Below are positions 16,918 to 24,530 of a DNA stretch of 37,433 nucleotides, in pieces. The DNA lies in the NCBI RefSeq assembly GCF_018882085.1, contig NZ_JACVPB010000016.1:1-37433 (forward strand), given 5' to 3'. The notes under the pieces were generated by a model. The model did no database searches. It had not been told where the DNA came from and saw only the letters and a list, made by a program, of their open reading frames with translations. The first letter of the stretch is position 1. The number at the start of each line of letters is the position of its first letter. Made by a program: the position numbers and the translations under genes. The DNA is from Polynucleobacter sp. AP-Reno-20A-A9. GTDB taxonomy: Bacteria; Pseudomonadota; Gammaproteobacteria; Burkholderiales; Burkholderiaceae.

Positions 16918-18432
16918 TTAGCGTCCGTAGTTATCTTCAAATCGGACAATATCGTCTTCACCCAAGTAACTACCAGACTGAACCTCTATGATCTCCAATG
17001 GAGTTTTTCCTGGATTGGCAAGGCGATGAGTTTGGCCCTGCGGAATATACGTACTTTGATTCTCAGAGAGCAAAATGACTTTTTCACCATTCGTAATCTC
17101 AGCAGTGCCCTTAACCACAATCCAGTGCTCTGCACGGTGATGATGCATTTGCAGGGATAAGCTAGCACCAGGTTTTACCTGAATACGCTTCACCTTAAAG
17201 CGCTCACCCTCATCCACGCTGTCATACCAACCCCAGGGTCTTGCTACCTTGCGATGAAGATTCTTCTCTTCACGCTTTTGTTTTTCTAGCTGATTAACGA
17301 TGTGCTTTACATCCTGACTATTAGAGCGGTGCGCAACTAAAACAGCATCGGCGGTTTCAATGATGACTAAGTTATCCACGCCCACTGCACTTACTAAACG
17401 ACTACTTGCATGCACCAAAGAATTGCTTGCATCGCTCAGCAAAGTATCTCCGGATGTGACATTACCTTGATCATCCTTTTTGCCTACCTGCCAGACTGCA
17501 TCCCAAGCACCCAAGTCATTCCAACCCGCATTGAGCTCCACCATCTTGATGCTGAACTGACTGCTCGCATTACCAGGACATTTTTCAATGACGGCGTAGT
17601 CAATTGATTCACTAGGAATCGTTTTAAAGATGTCTTTATCGGGACGAACAAACTCCGTATCACCCGCGCGATCCACCTTACGTGCAACCCAAGCAGTCTC
17701 GGTCGCACCATAAATATCGGAACGAAATTCCTTCAAAGCGGCAAGCCAAGTGCTGGCGCGCAGCACAAACATGCCGCCATTCCAAAAGTAATTGCCGTCA
17801 TCTAAATAACTTTGTGCAGTCTTGGCATCAGGCTTTTCTACAAACTGCTCAACAGTGTATTCACCATGAGATCCTTGTTGGCCCATTTTCTTAATATAGC
17901 CATAACCCGTTTCTGGGGCGCTAGCCGTAATACCTAAGATGGCAATCGTCTTTGCACTGGAATCCGCTTTTACAACTTCAACACATTCATTGAGTGCTTT
18001 AGTAAACGCCGCACCATTTTGGATTGTTTGATCTGCCGGTGTAATGACCAAGATCGGATCAATAGGGTTGCCACCGCTATCTTTTTGCTCGCTAGCGTAC
18101 AAAGCGGCCAAGCTTAATGCTGGTGCCGTATTACGCCCCTCTGGCTCTAAAAGCAAAGTTGCCTTAATGCTGGGCATTTCTCGCAATTGATCAAGCACCA
18201 AGAAGCGATGCTCTTCATTGGTCACAATTAATGTGGGTCCAATATCATTCTTAGAGAGCGTATTTAAACGCTCTACCGCCTGCTGAAATAAGCTCTTGCC
18301 AGAGTCATCCCCAGACAGCACCAAAAACTGCTTTGGAAATCCTGCGCGAGATAACGGCCATAGGCGTGTGCCAGACCCACCACAAAGGATGACTGGGATA
18401 ACGGTATTAGTTGACAGTTTGGTTAAGCTCAT
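16918..18432 (-). CDS. manC: Mannose-1-phosphate guanylyltransferase / mannose-6-phosphate isomerase
   Basis: This is a bifunctional type II enzyme of 504 aa. The N-terminal nucleotidyltransferase starts PVILCGGSGTRLWPLSRAGF (about residues 13-32) with PKQFL after it. The middle has FVEKPD and YFWNGGMFV. The C-terminal cupin domain contains RPWGWYDSV, VKPGASLSLQMHHHRAEHW and the usual end, which form the phosphomannose isomerase half. It makes GDP-mannose for the following gmd genes. The frame opens with TTG at 18433-18435, but the adjacent ATG at 18430-18432 is the more likely start; no clear ribosome site is seen. It is the first gene of the minus-strand locus. Confidence 0.93.
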   Translation of the reverse strand: MSLTKLSTNTVIPVILCGGSGTRLWPLSRAGFPKQFLVLSGDDSGKSLFQQAVERLNTLSKNDIGPTLIVTNEEHRFLVLDQLREMPSIKATLLLEPEGRNTAPALSLAALYASEQKDSGGNPIDPILVITPADQTIQNGAAFTKALNECVEVVKADSSAKTIAILGITASAPETGYGYIKKMGQQGSHGEYTVEQFVEKPDAKTAQSYLDDGNYFWNGGMFVLRASTWLAALKEFRSDIYGATETAWVARKVDRAGDTEFVRPDKDIFKTIPSESIDYAVIEKCPGNASSQFSIKMVELNAGWNDLGAWDAVWQVGKKDDQGNVTSGDTLLSDASNSLVHASSRLVSAVGVDNLVIIETADAVLVAHRSNSQDVKHIVNQLEKQKREEKNLHRKVARPWGWYDSVDEGERFKVKRIQVKPGASLSLQMHHHRAEHWIVVKGTAEITNGEKVILLSENQSTYIPQGQTHRLANPGKTPLEIIEVQSGSYLGEDDIVRFEDNYGR

Positions 18433-18440
18433 CAATTAGC

Positions 18441-18456
18441 AAAGCATTTATGCTTT
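18441..18456. other. Short inverted repeat in the manC leader
   Basis: AAAGCAT and ATGCTTT (7-base arms, 2-base spacer) form a perfect inverted repeat just before the manC start. It could be an operator or a small stem in the mRNA leader. No JUMPstart/ops element is visible in the 250 bases upstream of manC. The rest of the stretch 18457-18679 shows no gene on either strand. Confidence 0.35.
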
Positions 18457-18679
18457 TTGTAAATATCCGGTGATTTTAAAGGTTTTAAGCAGCTATTTTC
18501 ATGAAACTAGGGGTTAACAATGGATTTAACTTCATTTAACTCATGATTACCCCTGAACCCAAAAAACTCACTAGAATTATTCACAGCGCAAGATAGCGCT
18601 ATTAAGCCCAAAGCGTAGATCTTAATGAGGGTCCTTGGGGCTAAATTCACAATGAAAACCACTTATTACGGAGTCAACC

Positions 18680-18829
18680 ATGACAATAGGCAACATCCCA
18701 AAAATTAACTTACGCAACTCTTTGACAGAATGCGGCCAATCCATTCGTAAAGAAAATGCTGGCAAATACCAAAACTACGCCATTAAGGACTGCAAAGCCT
18801 CAATAGCAGCCGGCAGAATCAGCAAATAA
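18680..18829 (+). CDS. Small protein of 49 aa, unknown
   Basis: This ORF begins MTIGNIPKINLRNSLTECGQ and ends in AAGRISK. A good ribosome site (GGAG, seven bases before the ATG) supports translation. It is polar and basic, with two cysteines (in LTECGQ and IKDCKA) and no membrane segment or signal peptide. It is the only plus-strand gene between the polysaccharide locus and the HPP gene. I do not recognise a family. The clean ribosome site and clear start and stop make it better than chance, but there is no other support. Confidence 0.45.
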   Translation: MTIGNIPKINLRNSLTECGQSIRKENAGKYQNYAIKDCKASIAAGRISK

Positions 18830-18856
18830 AGAATTGTCTTGAGTAAGGACTGCCTG

Positions 18857-19399
18857 TTATTTAGGCGGCCTATTGGGGTAAGGTTTACCGGTCAGATTGC
18901 TGTAAACCGCCCCAGCCAAAATCAACAGAGCTGAATCGACCATCACCGGGAAAAAGGCATAGCGGTAATGCGTTATGCCTCCCAATACTGCAATTAAAGC
19001 CACTGCCGCCGCTGGCGGATGCAAGCAGCGCAGCATAAACATTCCCAAAATAGAGAGTGCAGCAGCCATTGGTAGAGCCAGCAAAGGGCTCGAAAACAGA
19101 ATTGCACAACTCACCCCCACCAAGGCTGACAGGGTATTGCCAGCAATAACAGCCCAAGGCTGAGCCATTGGACTGCCAGGCAAGACAAAAACCAATAAAG
19201 CGCTTGCTCCCAATGAGGCCATCAGCCATTCATCGATACCACTGAGCTCTCTAAGGTACATAGCGATAGTGATCACTAACATCAGGCCTATAAAAGCCCC
19301 AAGAGCTGAACGAAAACGCTCAGGCCAAGTCACCAGCGGTTGATCACCACCCAAATAAAAGGAGTAGTGCCTCGCCAGATTTCGAACGGTATTTTTCAT
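18857..19399 (-). CDS. HPP family integral membrane protein
   Basis: This 180-aa protein has four to five membrane segments and the family motif LHPPAAAVAL near residues 126-135. It also has the conserved ASLGASALLVFVLPGSPMAQP block near 63-83. HPP proteins occur in bacteria and plant chloroplasts; a plant member has been linked to nitrite transport, but most bacterial members are uncharacterised. Some carry CBS domains after the membrane part; this one does not. It stands alone on the minus strand, with no obvious partner. Confidence 0.85.
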   Translation of the reverse strand: MKNTVRNLARHYSFYLGGDQPLVTWPERFRSALGAFIGLMLVITIAMYLRELSGIDEWLMASLGASALLVFVLPGSPMAQPWAVIAGNTLSALVGVSCAILFSSPLLALPMAAALSILGMFMLRCLHPPAAAVALIAVLGGITHYRYAFFPVMVDSALLILAGAVYSNLTGKPYPNRPPK

Positions 19400-19463
19400 T
19401 TCTCTACAGTCACCCTTTTAATTCTGTAATTCATTAACACTGAATTTCTACACTCTTGAGCGC

Positions 19464-20048
19464 TTAAATGAGCTCTATTGCTTCTTTTAGTTTTGCCACC
19501 GTCGATATTAGCCCCGACCTCCCATAACTATCTAGCAATTCTTGCGCAGAGCATGGGGGATTTTTTAATCTTAAGCGTATATGTTTAATGGCAGTTAACG
19601 CTTGATAGGGTATGAGGTCCAATTGATGGCAAATAAAGTCATCAGGATGAATTGCCTCAATATCGTATTGATCCAATACGTGACTTGGGAAATCTTTGAC
19701 ATTGAAGGTGACAATACTATCAGCATGCCCAGCAATTGCAGCAGCTAAAACATGTCTGTCATCCATGTCAGGTAGATTAAGGGCCTCAATTAAAGATTGA
19801 TACTTTTCTTTTTCTACTTCCCAGTCGGGAATAGCCACCCTTTGTCTATTGCACCTCTTCAGAACCTGCTCTGGTGTTAAATCACCTCTATCGAGAAGAA
19901 GGTTTCGCGTCCATTCTTCGTCTATATCCTGAGACCATTTTGCGGTGAATAAACCCTCAATACAAAACTGCGCAAGGATGTCAAACACATTGACTGGATA
20001 CATTACATTTGCATCCAGTATTGCCGTGTATCTCGCCGTACCCGCCAT
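19464..20048 (-). CDS. PIN-domain ribonuclease toxin
   Basis: This 194-aa PIN-domain protein starts YTAILDANVMYPVNVFDIL with the first metal-binding Asp at 12. It then has WSQDIDEEWTRNLL (Glu44/45), DMDDRHVLAAAI (Asp97) and VTFNVKDFP (Asp119), the expected acidic set for a Mg-dependent RNase. It belongs to a longer VapC-like subgroup (about 180-195 aa) rather than classical 130-aa VapC. It starts 4 bases after the stop of the HTH gene, a typical antitoxin-first operon. The target RNA is unknown. Confidence 0.82.
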   Translation of the reverse strand: MAGTARYTAILDANVMYPVNVFDILAQFCIEGLFTAKWSQDIDEEWTRNLLLDRGDLTPEQVLKRCNRQRVAIPDWEVEKEKYQSLIEALNLPDMDDRHVLAAAIAGHADSIVTFNVKDFPSHVLDQYDIEAIHPDDFICHQLDLIPYQALTAIKHIRLRLKNPPCSAQELLDSYGRSGLISTVAKLKEAIELI

Positions 20049-20052
20049 CGAT

Positions 20053-20535
20053 TTAGTAGCCTAAGTTTAATTCTTGAGCTTGATCAGCCATTTCTTGCAT
20101 GGCAACCTCTTGCTCAAACCTCATCTTAGATTTGTATTCCAATAAATCCTCATACGCCACTCTTCTATGAGATCCCACCATAGTGAATCTTATTTTCTTG
20201 TCCTTTAAAAGCTTGGTAAGAAATGGCCTAGAAACATTTAAGATTTGAGCCGCCTCAACAGTCGTCAACAAGTGGCCTTGAGGCACTAGAAAAATAGGCT
20301 TTTTCTCCGCCATAGAGCCAAGCACATTTGCTATTAAGCGCAACACTTTTGGCGGCAGCTCCAAAATGGGTGTATCCACTCCGATAGAATTTTCTTTTTC
20401 AGTAAGCAATGCAATCTTATTAGCTTTGGAGTGATCAAGCGCCATCATCATGCATCTTGTAGCAGAGCGCACAAGCTCAGACTCTGAATCATTCAATATT
20501 GGCTCTTCAATATTTCTATCCAATGTTGCAGGCAT
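20053..20535 (-). CDS. HTH (excisionase-type) DNA-binding antitoxin partner
   Basis: This is a 160-aa protein with a C-terminal MerR/excisionase-like helix-turn-helix (about residues 90-135). The segment reads LTTVEAAQILNVSRPFLTKL, with GSHRRVAYEDLLEY after it. It precedes the PIN toxin by 4 bases and is likely both antitoxin and autoregulator; this pairing of an excisionase-like HTH with a PIN protein is common in proteobacteria. The open frame extends to 20658, adding a hydrophobic N-terminus. I chose the ATG at 20533-20535 because GGAG lies five bases upstream and the length then fits such antitoxins. Confidence 0.75.
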   Translation of the reverse strand: MPATLDRNIEEPILNDSESELVRSATRCMMMALDHSKANKIALLTEKENSIGVDTPILELPPKVLRLIANVLGSMAEKKPIFLVPQGHLLTTVEAAQILNVSRPFLTKLLKDKKIRFTMVGSHRRVAYEDLLEYKSKMRFEQEVAMQEMADQAQELNLGY

Positions 20536-20730
20536 TTTTACTCCATATGTGAGGACATCTAGTTGCAATCTTTCTTTGAAGATCTGCACGTAGTGTAATG
20601 CAACTACTGTAATAAGTGAAACAAATGTAATAACTGTACTTAAAGCATAGTTTTTCAATATGATCGCAAGAAACAGGCTGCGACTACCCTTGGACGATAG
20701 TGCCGCTTAAATGAAGTCCTTTTTGGCAAA

Positions 20731-20757
20731 AAAAAGACCGCCTAAGCGGTCATTTTT
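20731..20757 (-). terminator. Rho-independent terminator of the HiPIP gene
   Basis: A perfect stem, GACCGC (20736-20741) with GCGGTC (20746-20751) around a CTAA loop, has an A-run on one side and a T-run on the other. It can work in both directions. It lies about 45 bases behind the HiPIP stop, and on the minus strand the stem is followed by a run of Ts. Confidence 0.85.
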
Positions 20758-20794
20758 GTTCCTCGGAATGCCGATTGGCTCTAAGAGCCTTGAA

Positions 20795-21103
20795 TTAAGC
20801 CTTCTTAGCGTAAGCAGAGCACCAGCCTTTGCCAGCAACTTGCTTACCTGCAAACAAGGAGCAAGGACCTGCAGCTGCGTCAGCTTTACCCTGGAACAAT
20901 GCACAGTTGCTGCATTGCTGTCCAGCAGCGTACTTTGCGTACTTTGCTTTATCTACCTTGGAGGCATCAGCCTTGTAGCCCAATGCAGCAGCTTGTGGAT
21001 CAGTTTCTGCAACCATAGCTTGAGCTTGAACTTTACCGTTCAAAGCCAATGTGCAGGCACCAGCGGCAGACAAAATCATAAATTGGCGACGACTATTTTT
21101 CAT
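20795..21103 (-). CDS. High-potential iron-sulfur protein (HiPIP), Tat-exported
   Basis: This is a 102-aa precursor. The N-terminus MKNSRRQFMILSAAGACTLA is a twin-arginine signal (Arg5-Arg6), and cleavage is likely after VQAQA near residue 29. The mature part has the four cluster ligands Cys64, Cys67, Cys81 and Cys95 in the HiPIP spacing (CSNC ... C ... GWC). HiPIPs carry one electron on a [4Fe-4S] cluster in the periplasm, for example to terminal oxidases. The frame opens at 21151, but the ATG at 21101-21103 has GGAG five bases upstream and starts exactly at the Tat signal. A strong terminator follows and a Fur-like box lies about 130 bases upstream. Confidence 0.92.
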   Translation of the reverse strand: MKNSRRQFMILSAAGACTLALNGKVQAQAMVAETDPQAAALGYKADASKVDKAKYAKYAAGQQCSNCALFQGKADAAAGPCSLFAGKQVAGKGWCSAYAKKA

Positions 21104-21235
21104 GGATTCTCCAAAAAATAAAACAGCGAATGTTGTGCAATAACGATGCACCCTAAAAACTAAAGGTGATCATAGTGGAGAAGAATTAATCAATCCAGCC
21201 ACCATGTAAGTCCATGATTTATATAGATATATAGA

Positions 21236-21250
21236 TGAGAATTATTCTCA
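21236..21250. promoter_or_regulatory. Fur-box-like palindrome upstream of HiPIP gene
   Basis: TGAGAAT-T-ATTCTCA is a perfect 7-1-7 inverted repeat, differing from the TGATAAT-N-ATTATCA Fur model at one base per arm, and resembles Fur sites known in beta- and gammaproteobacteria. It lies about 130 bases before the HiPIP start, in a 226-base gap between that gene and a small lipoprotein gene. Iron control of an iron-sulfur protein would make sense. This is inferred from the motif alone. Confidence 0.5.
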
Positions 21251-21329
21251 AATATTGCAATGCAAGATTACCGCGAAAGATAAGGCTAAATTCAGCGCCC
21301 AAAAAGAAACAAGTTACTTCGAAGAGAGG

Positions 21330-21560
21330 CTATTTCCAGCCCTTCAGATTCATGCAATTGATCCATTGGCGAATATGCACACCTGAGCCCGCTTCCGGGT
21401 AATCCTCTTGGCAGTCTTTCAGGTCCTTGTTATAGGTCGCCTTATTGTTCTTGGCGGGATCCTGGTTTTCAGAAGGAAAGCTAGCGCAGGAAATCATCAT
21501 CCCCAGCATTGAGATTACCAAGCAAGCCTGGGCTGCTTTGAAGAATATTCTTGAGCTCAT
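21330..21560 (-). CDS. Small lipoprotein, unknown
   Basis: This 76-aa protein has a lipoprotein signal ending in the lipobox MISC (Cys25). The mature part is polar: it includes YNKDLKDCQEDYPEAGSGVH and ends QWINCMNLKGWK, with two further cysteines that could form a disulfide. It overlaps the upstream lipoprotein gene by four bases (ATGA, 21557-21560), so both are made from one transcript behind folE. Short lipoproteins ending in C-M-x-x-K-G-W occur in many proteobacteria without known function. Confidence 0.75.
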   Translation of the reverse strand: MSSRIFFKAAQACLVISMLGMMISCASFPSENQDPAKNNKATYNKDLKDCQEDYPEAGSGVHIRQWINCMNLKGWK

Positions 21561-22495
21561 CTTCCGCCCTTGCTAGATAACTTCATATAGACACCGTGAT
21601 CGCCGCAGGCACGATTAAATGCCACAGCTACTAAAGAGTCTTTTACACCTACTATGCTGCTGGATTTTTCACCGCTCACCTGAGGGGTAATTGAATACGA
21701 ATTACCCTGACAATTGGCTGTGAACACATAATCCGCTTGCTTTGGAAAATCCTTGTTTAACAAGTAAGAGCTCAACCTCAGTTGGCGAATGCCTTTCTTA
21801 GCATCAACGACAGTGACTTCATTATTGATGACCTCATAAAAAACTGGTGGCTTCGCGTCGGTTGACTCGATGACGACATCCTCTTTGGAAAGTGCTACCT
21901 GCTTGTTGAGCTTCTCATCAAAGACTTCAACGGGCGCCTTCTTGGCAACCGGCGCCGGTAATGAGCTTTCTTGATGCAAGAAATAATTGATATTTTGATC
22001 ATCAATAAATTTTCTGCCGCACAAGCGAGAGCGCATATAGGCCATAGCGGTTCTTGGAGCAATCTTGACCCAGCCAGAACCATTGACTGGCTTGGTGTCG
22101 CCAACTATTGGGGCTTTAGAAATAATGTTTTGGGTATATAAAGTTTCTGACCACTGGTGATTGCCAAAGCAATCAATCTTTTGGCGATAAGGGCCAACGA
22201 TAGTAGCGTTATACGGAGCTAAGGCATTTTTCTCCCTAGGGGAAAAGAATGCATCAAAAGCAACAATACCCTCTTCATCCTCGCTTAAGGTGTAGGGATC
22301 ATAAAACCAGATTTTTGATCTCGATTCTGCCAACAAAATCCAAGTGCGATCTGCAAAATCTTTTTGATTCAGCGCCGGAATGTAAAAGAAAGGAGATTCC
22401 ACCTCTTCACTCATAGCCATCTGGTAATCCTGTCGCTGGGGGCCGACTGTGCAGCCAACCAGCGAGACGATTAGCAGAATGAGGAGTTTTTTCAC
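21557..22495 (-). CDS. Lipoprotein with two Adhesin_E-like halves
   Basis: The protein is 312 aa if it starts at GTG (22493-22495), four bases after the folE stop; the frame also extends upstream into folE. From this start it reads MKKLLILLIVSLVGC, a clean lipobox (Cys15). The mature part has DRTWILLAESRSKIWFYDP, a Cys in KIDCFGN and another near RLCGRKF. A second half has a related pattern with YVFTANCQGNSYS and FNRACGDHG. This resembles surface-adhesin protein E-like domains in tandem, but I hold that loosely. It is probably anchored to the outer membrane. It is coupled to the next small lipoprotein. Confidence 0.6.
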   Translation of the reverse strand: MKKLLILLIVSLVGCTVGPQRQDYQMAMSEEVESPFFYIPALNQKDFADRTWILLAESRSKIWFYDPYTLSEDEEGIVAFDAFFSPREKNALAPYNATIVGPYRQKIDCFGNHQWSETLYTQNIISKAPIVGDTKPVNGSGWVKIAPRTAMAYMRSRLCGRKFIDDQNINYFLHQESSLPAPVAKKAPVEVFDEKLNKQVALSKEDVVIESTDAKPPVFYEVINNEVTVVDAKKGIRQLRLSSYLLNKDFPKQADYVFTANCQGNSYSITPQVSGEKSSSIVGVKDSLVAVAFNRACGDHGVYMKLSSKGGR

Positions 22496-22499
22496 AAGC

Positions 22500-23252
22500 C
22501 TATTTTCGGTTAATGAGAGCCAAGAACTCACGACGCAAATTAGAGTCTTTTAAGAAAGCGCCGCGCATGACACTATTGATCATCTTAGAGTCGCGGTCTT
22601 TAACCCCACGCCATTGCATGCAGAAGTGATCGGCATCCATCACGACAGCTACGCCAATAGGTTTGATCTTTTTCTCGAGCATGTCTGCTAGCTCTACTAC
22701 CGCTTCTTCCTGAATCTGCGGGCGACACATTACCCACTCGGTCAAGCGTGAGTATTTGGAAAGGCCAATCAAAGCAGACTCCTTGCTTGGCAATACTCCA
22801 ATCCAGATGCGGCCCATGATGGGGCATAAGTGGTGGGAGCAGGCGCTACGCACCGTAATAGGCCCAATAATCATGAGCTCATTTAAACGGCTCACATTCG
22901 GAAACTTCGTTAAGGTCGGTTGATCTACATAGCGACCATTAAAGACCTCTTGGACATACATCTTCGCTACACGACGACTAGTATTTTGAGTGTTGTGATC
23001 ATTTTTAGTATCGATCACAAGACTTTCTAGAACAGCCTGCATCTTCTCCGCAACTTCATCCACCAAACCCTCCAGCTCACCCGGCTTAATAAATGCAGAG
23101 ATATTGTCATTCGCATGAAAACGTGCTTTTTGCGCCTCAATACGACGACGAATGACTACTGATAAAGGAGTGCCAGCATCTTCTTTGCTGTTTACTTTTT
23201 TCGTCACAGCTTTACTAGCCACTTTTTTGGCTGGTGTTTTTTTAATGGGCAT
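22500..23252 (-). CDS. folE: GTP cyclohydrolase I
   Basis: This 250-aa FolE-type enzyme makes 7,8-dihydroneopterin triphosphate from GTP, the first step to tetrahydrofolate. It has a Lys-rich N-terminal extension (about residues 1-30) and then RRVAKMYVQEVFNGRY. The zinc site is Cys138 and His141 in SACSHHLCPIMG plus Cys211 in DADHFCMQWRGV; QIQEE near 179-183 is the usual Q-x-Q-E block. The zinc loop differs from the common CEHHLLPF form, so it belongs to a diverged FolE branch. Both lipoprotein genes follow within a few bases. All catalytic ligands look intact. Confidence 0.9.
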   Translation of the reverse strand: MPIKKTPAKKVASKAVTKKVNSKEDAGTPLSVVIRRRIEAQKARFHANDNISAFIKPGELEGLVDEVAEKMQAVLESLVIDTKNDHNTQNTSRRVAKMYVQEVFNGRYVDQPTLTKFPNVSRLNELMIIGPITVRSACSHHLCPIMGRIWIGVLPSKESALIGLSKYSRLTEWVMCRPQIQEEAVVELADMLEKKIKPIGVAVVMDADHFCMQWRGVKDRDSKMINSVMRGAFLKDSNLRREFLALINRK

Positions 23253-23303
23253 ATAAAGTTTTTGTCTCGAATATTTTAAGAATAAGTTTTGTATTTTTTG
23301 TAT

Positions 23304-23675
23304 TTAAATCTGGAAGAACAAGGCAACTACGCAAATCATGCCAAATAACCAAACTGTGGAACGAGTCGTTGGCCAGTCAGCGATGTAGCAAACCAGATAC
23401 GCAATGCGCGCAAGCACAAAGCCCATTGCTAGCAGATCAATTCTGTCTTGTGGGGCATGCGCTACGGATGCAATGATGACAGCGGCAAAGAATAAAGGGA
23501 GCGACTCAAATATATTGGCTTGAGCCGCATTGGCGCGCGCCCTAAAGCCAGTTTGTTTAGCAAGCCATTGTCTTGGCATGCCATTGTCATAGCCTTCAAA
23601 GCCTTTTTTGGCGATACCTGCAGCAACGTAGGGAAGTAATCCCATAAAGAGAACGCACGCATAAGCTATAGTCAT
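23304..23675 (-). CDS. MAPEG family membrane protein
   Basis: This 123-aa protein has four membrane segments. It shows the MAPEG pattern RARANAAQANIFESLPLFFA near residues 46-65 (the family R-x-x-x-A-x-x-N-x-x-E block) and LARIAYLVCYIADWPTTRS near 88-106. MAPEG proteins in eukaryotes handle eicosanoids and glutathione; bacterial members are mostly uncharacterised and some have glutathione-dependent activity. It is followed by folE after about 50 bases on the same strand, which may be chance. Confidence 0.85.
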   Translation of the reverse strand: MTIAYACVLFMGLLPYVAAGIAKKGFEGYDNGMPRQWLAKQTGFRARANAAQANIFESLPLFFAAVIIASVAHAPQDRIDLLAMGFVLARIAYLVCYIADWPTTRSTVWLFGMICVVALFFQI

Positions 23676-23719
23676 GATGGCCTTATTAAAGTGAAGTTAT
23701 TTGTGAGAAGTGGGAGTAC

Positions 23720-24352
23720 TTATTTTGGAGTCTTCTTACTACCAATGCGGCTCTCAGTACCATTTAGCAAATTTTGTATATTGCTACGATGACGCCAAAT
23801 AAGCAGTAAGCAAACGATCAGTAATGCAATGCCCATCGGCTGAAAGCCGAATAAGAAAACAAAATAGATTGGACCAAATATCGCAGCAGCCAATGCAGCC
23901 AGTGATGAGTAACGCATAAACATGGCCACAATAATCCAAGTACTCAGTGTGGCTAATCCCAAAATCCAATTAATGCCAAACAAAATACCGCAAGCGGTTG
24001 CCACACCTTTGCCACCCTTAAAGCCGTGGAATATAGGGAAAAGATGGCCCAAGAACACCGCGATGACTACCCCGCATAAGAGCCAGGAGTTCATGGTGGA
24101 GGTGAGTGAATCATCGCCAAGCAAAACTCGAGCCAGCATGACAGCAAAGTAGCCCTTTAGAGCATCACCAATCAGAGTTAGCACTGCGGCTAATTTATTG
24201 CCGGTGCGCAGCACATTGGTTGCCCCAGGATTGCCCGAACCATAAGAGTGAGGATCTGGTAAGCGCATGCATTTACTAACCACTACTGCAAAAGAAATAG
24301 AGCCTATTAAATAGGCAATCGGGATAAGCAAGAGATCTAAAGTAAGGTCCAT
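23720..24352 (-). CDS. plsY: Acyl-phosphate:glycerol-3-phosphate acyltransferase
   Basis: This 210-aa inner-membrane enzyme transfers an acyl group from acyl-phosphate to glycerol-3-phosphate, the first step of phospholipid synthesis with PlsX. It shows the three PlsY motifs: [15 protein letters not shown] (about residues 39-53), [17 protein letters not shown] (about 103-119) and the third near [19 protein letters not shown] at the C-terminus. Length matches the family. It is transcribed leftward; the 178-base gap to xerD holds one small hairpin. Confidence 0.95.
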   Translation of the reverse strand: MDLTLDLLLIPIAYLIGSISFAVVVSKCMRLPDPHSYGSGNPGATNVLRTGNKLAAVLTLIGDALKGYFAVMLARVLLGDDSLTSTMNSWLLCGVVIAVFLGHLFPIFHGFKGGKGVATACGILFGINWILGLATLSTWIIVAMFMRYSSLAALAAAIFGPIYFVFLFGFQPMGIALLIVCLLLIWRHRSNIQNLLNGTESRIGSKKTPK

Positions 24353-24479
24353 ACCGCTATCTTAAACACTTATTAAAGGGCTAAGTGGAGATGCCCTCTA
24401 GAGGACTTCAAGGAATATTAATGCGAATAGCTGTAAATGCTGTTGCGCACAATTAAGGGCACCGCAAAATCTATTATTC

Positions 24480-24496
24480 TCCGCAATTTTTGCGGA
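24480..24496. other. Small hairpin between xerD and plsY
   Basis: TCCGCAA (24480-24486) and TTGCGGA (24490-24496) form a perfect 7-base stem with a TTT loop, about 35 bases behind the xerD stop. It lacks a following T-run on the minus strand, so it is at best a weak terminator. Confidence 0.35.
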
Positions 24497-24530
24497 TTAA
24501 AAGAAGCTAATCACCGCATTACTCAGATTA

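Noticed and set aside
18433..18680. JUMPstart/ops element before the polysaccharide locus
   Set aside because: I looked for GGCGGTAGCGTG or its complement upstream of manC and found none, so RfaH-type control is not supported.
21210..21235. ATATAGATATATAGAT tandem pattern as CRISPR or iteron
   Set aside because: Only about two and a half short units are present with no spacers; it is simple AT-rich promoter-region sequence.
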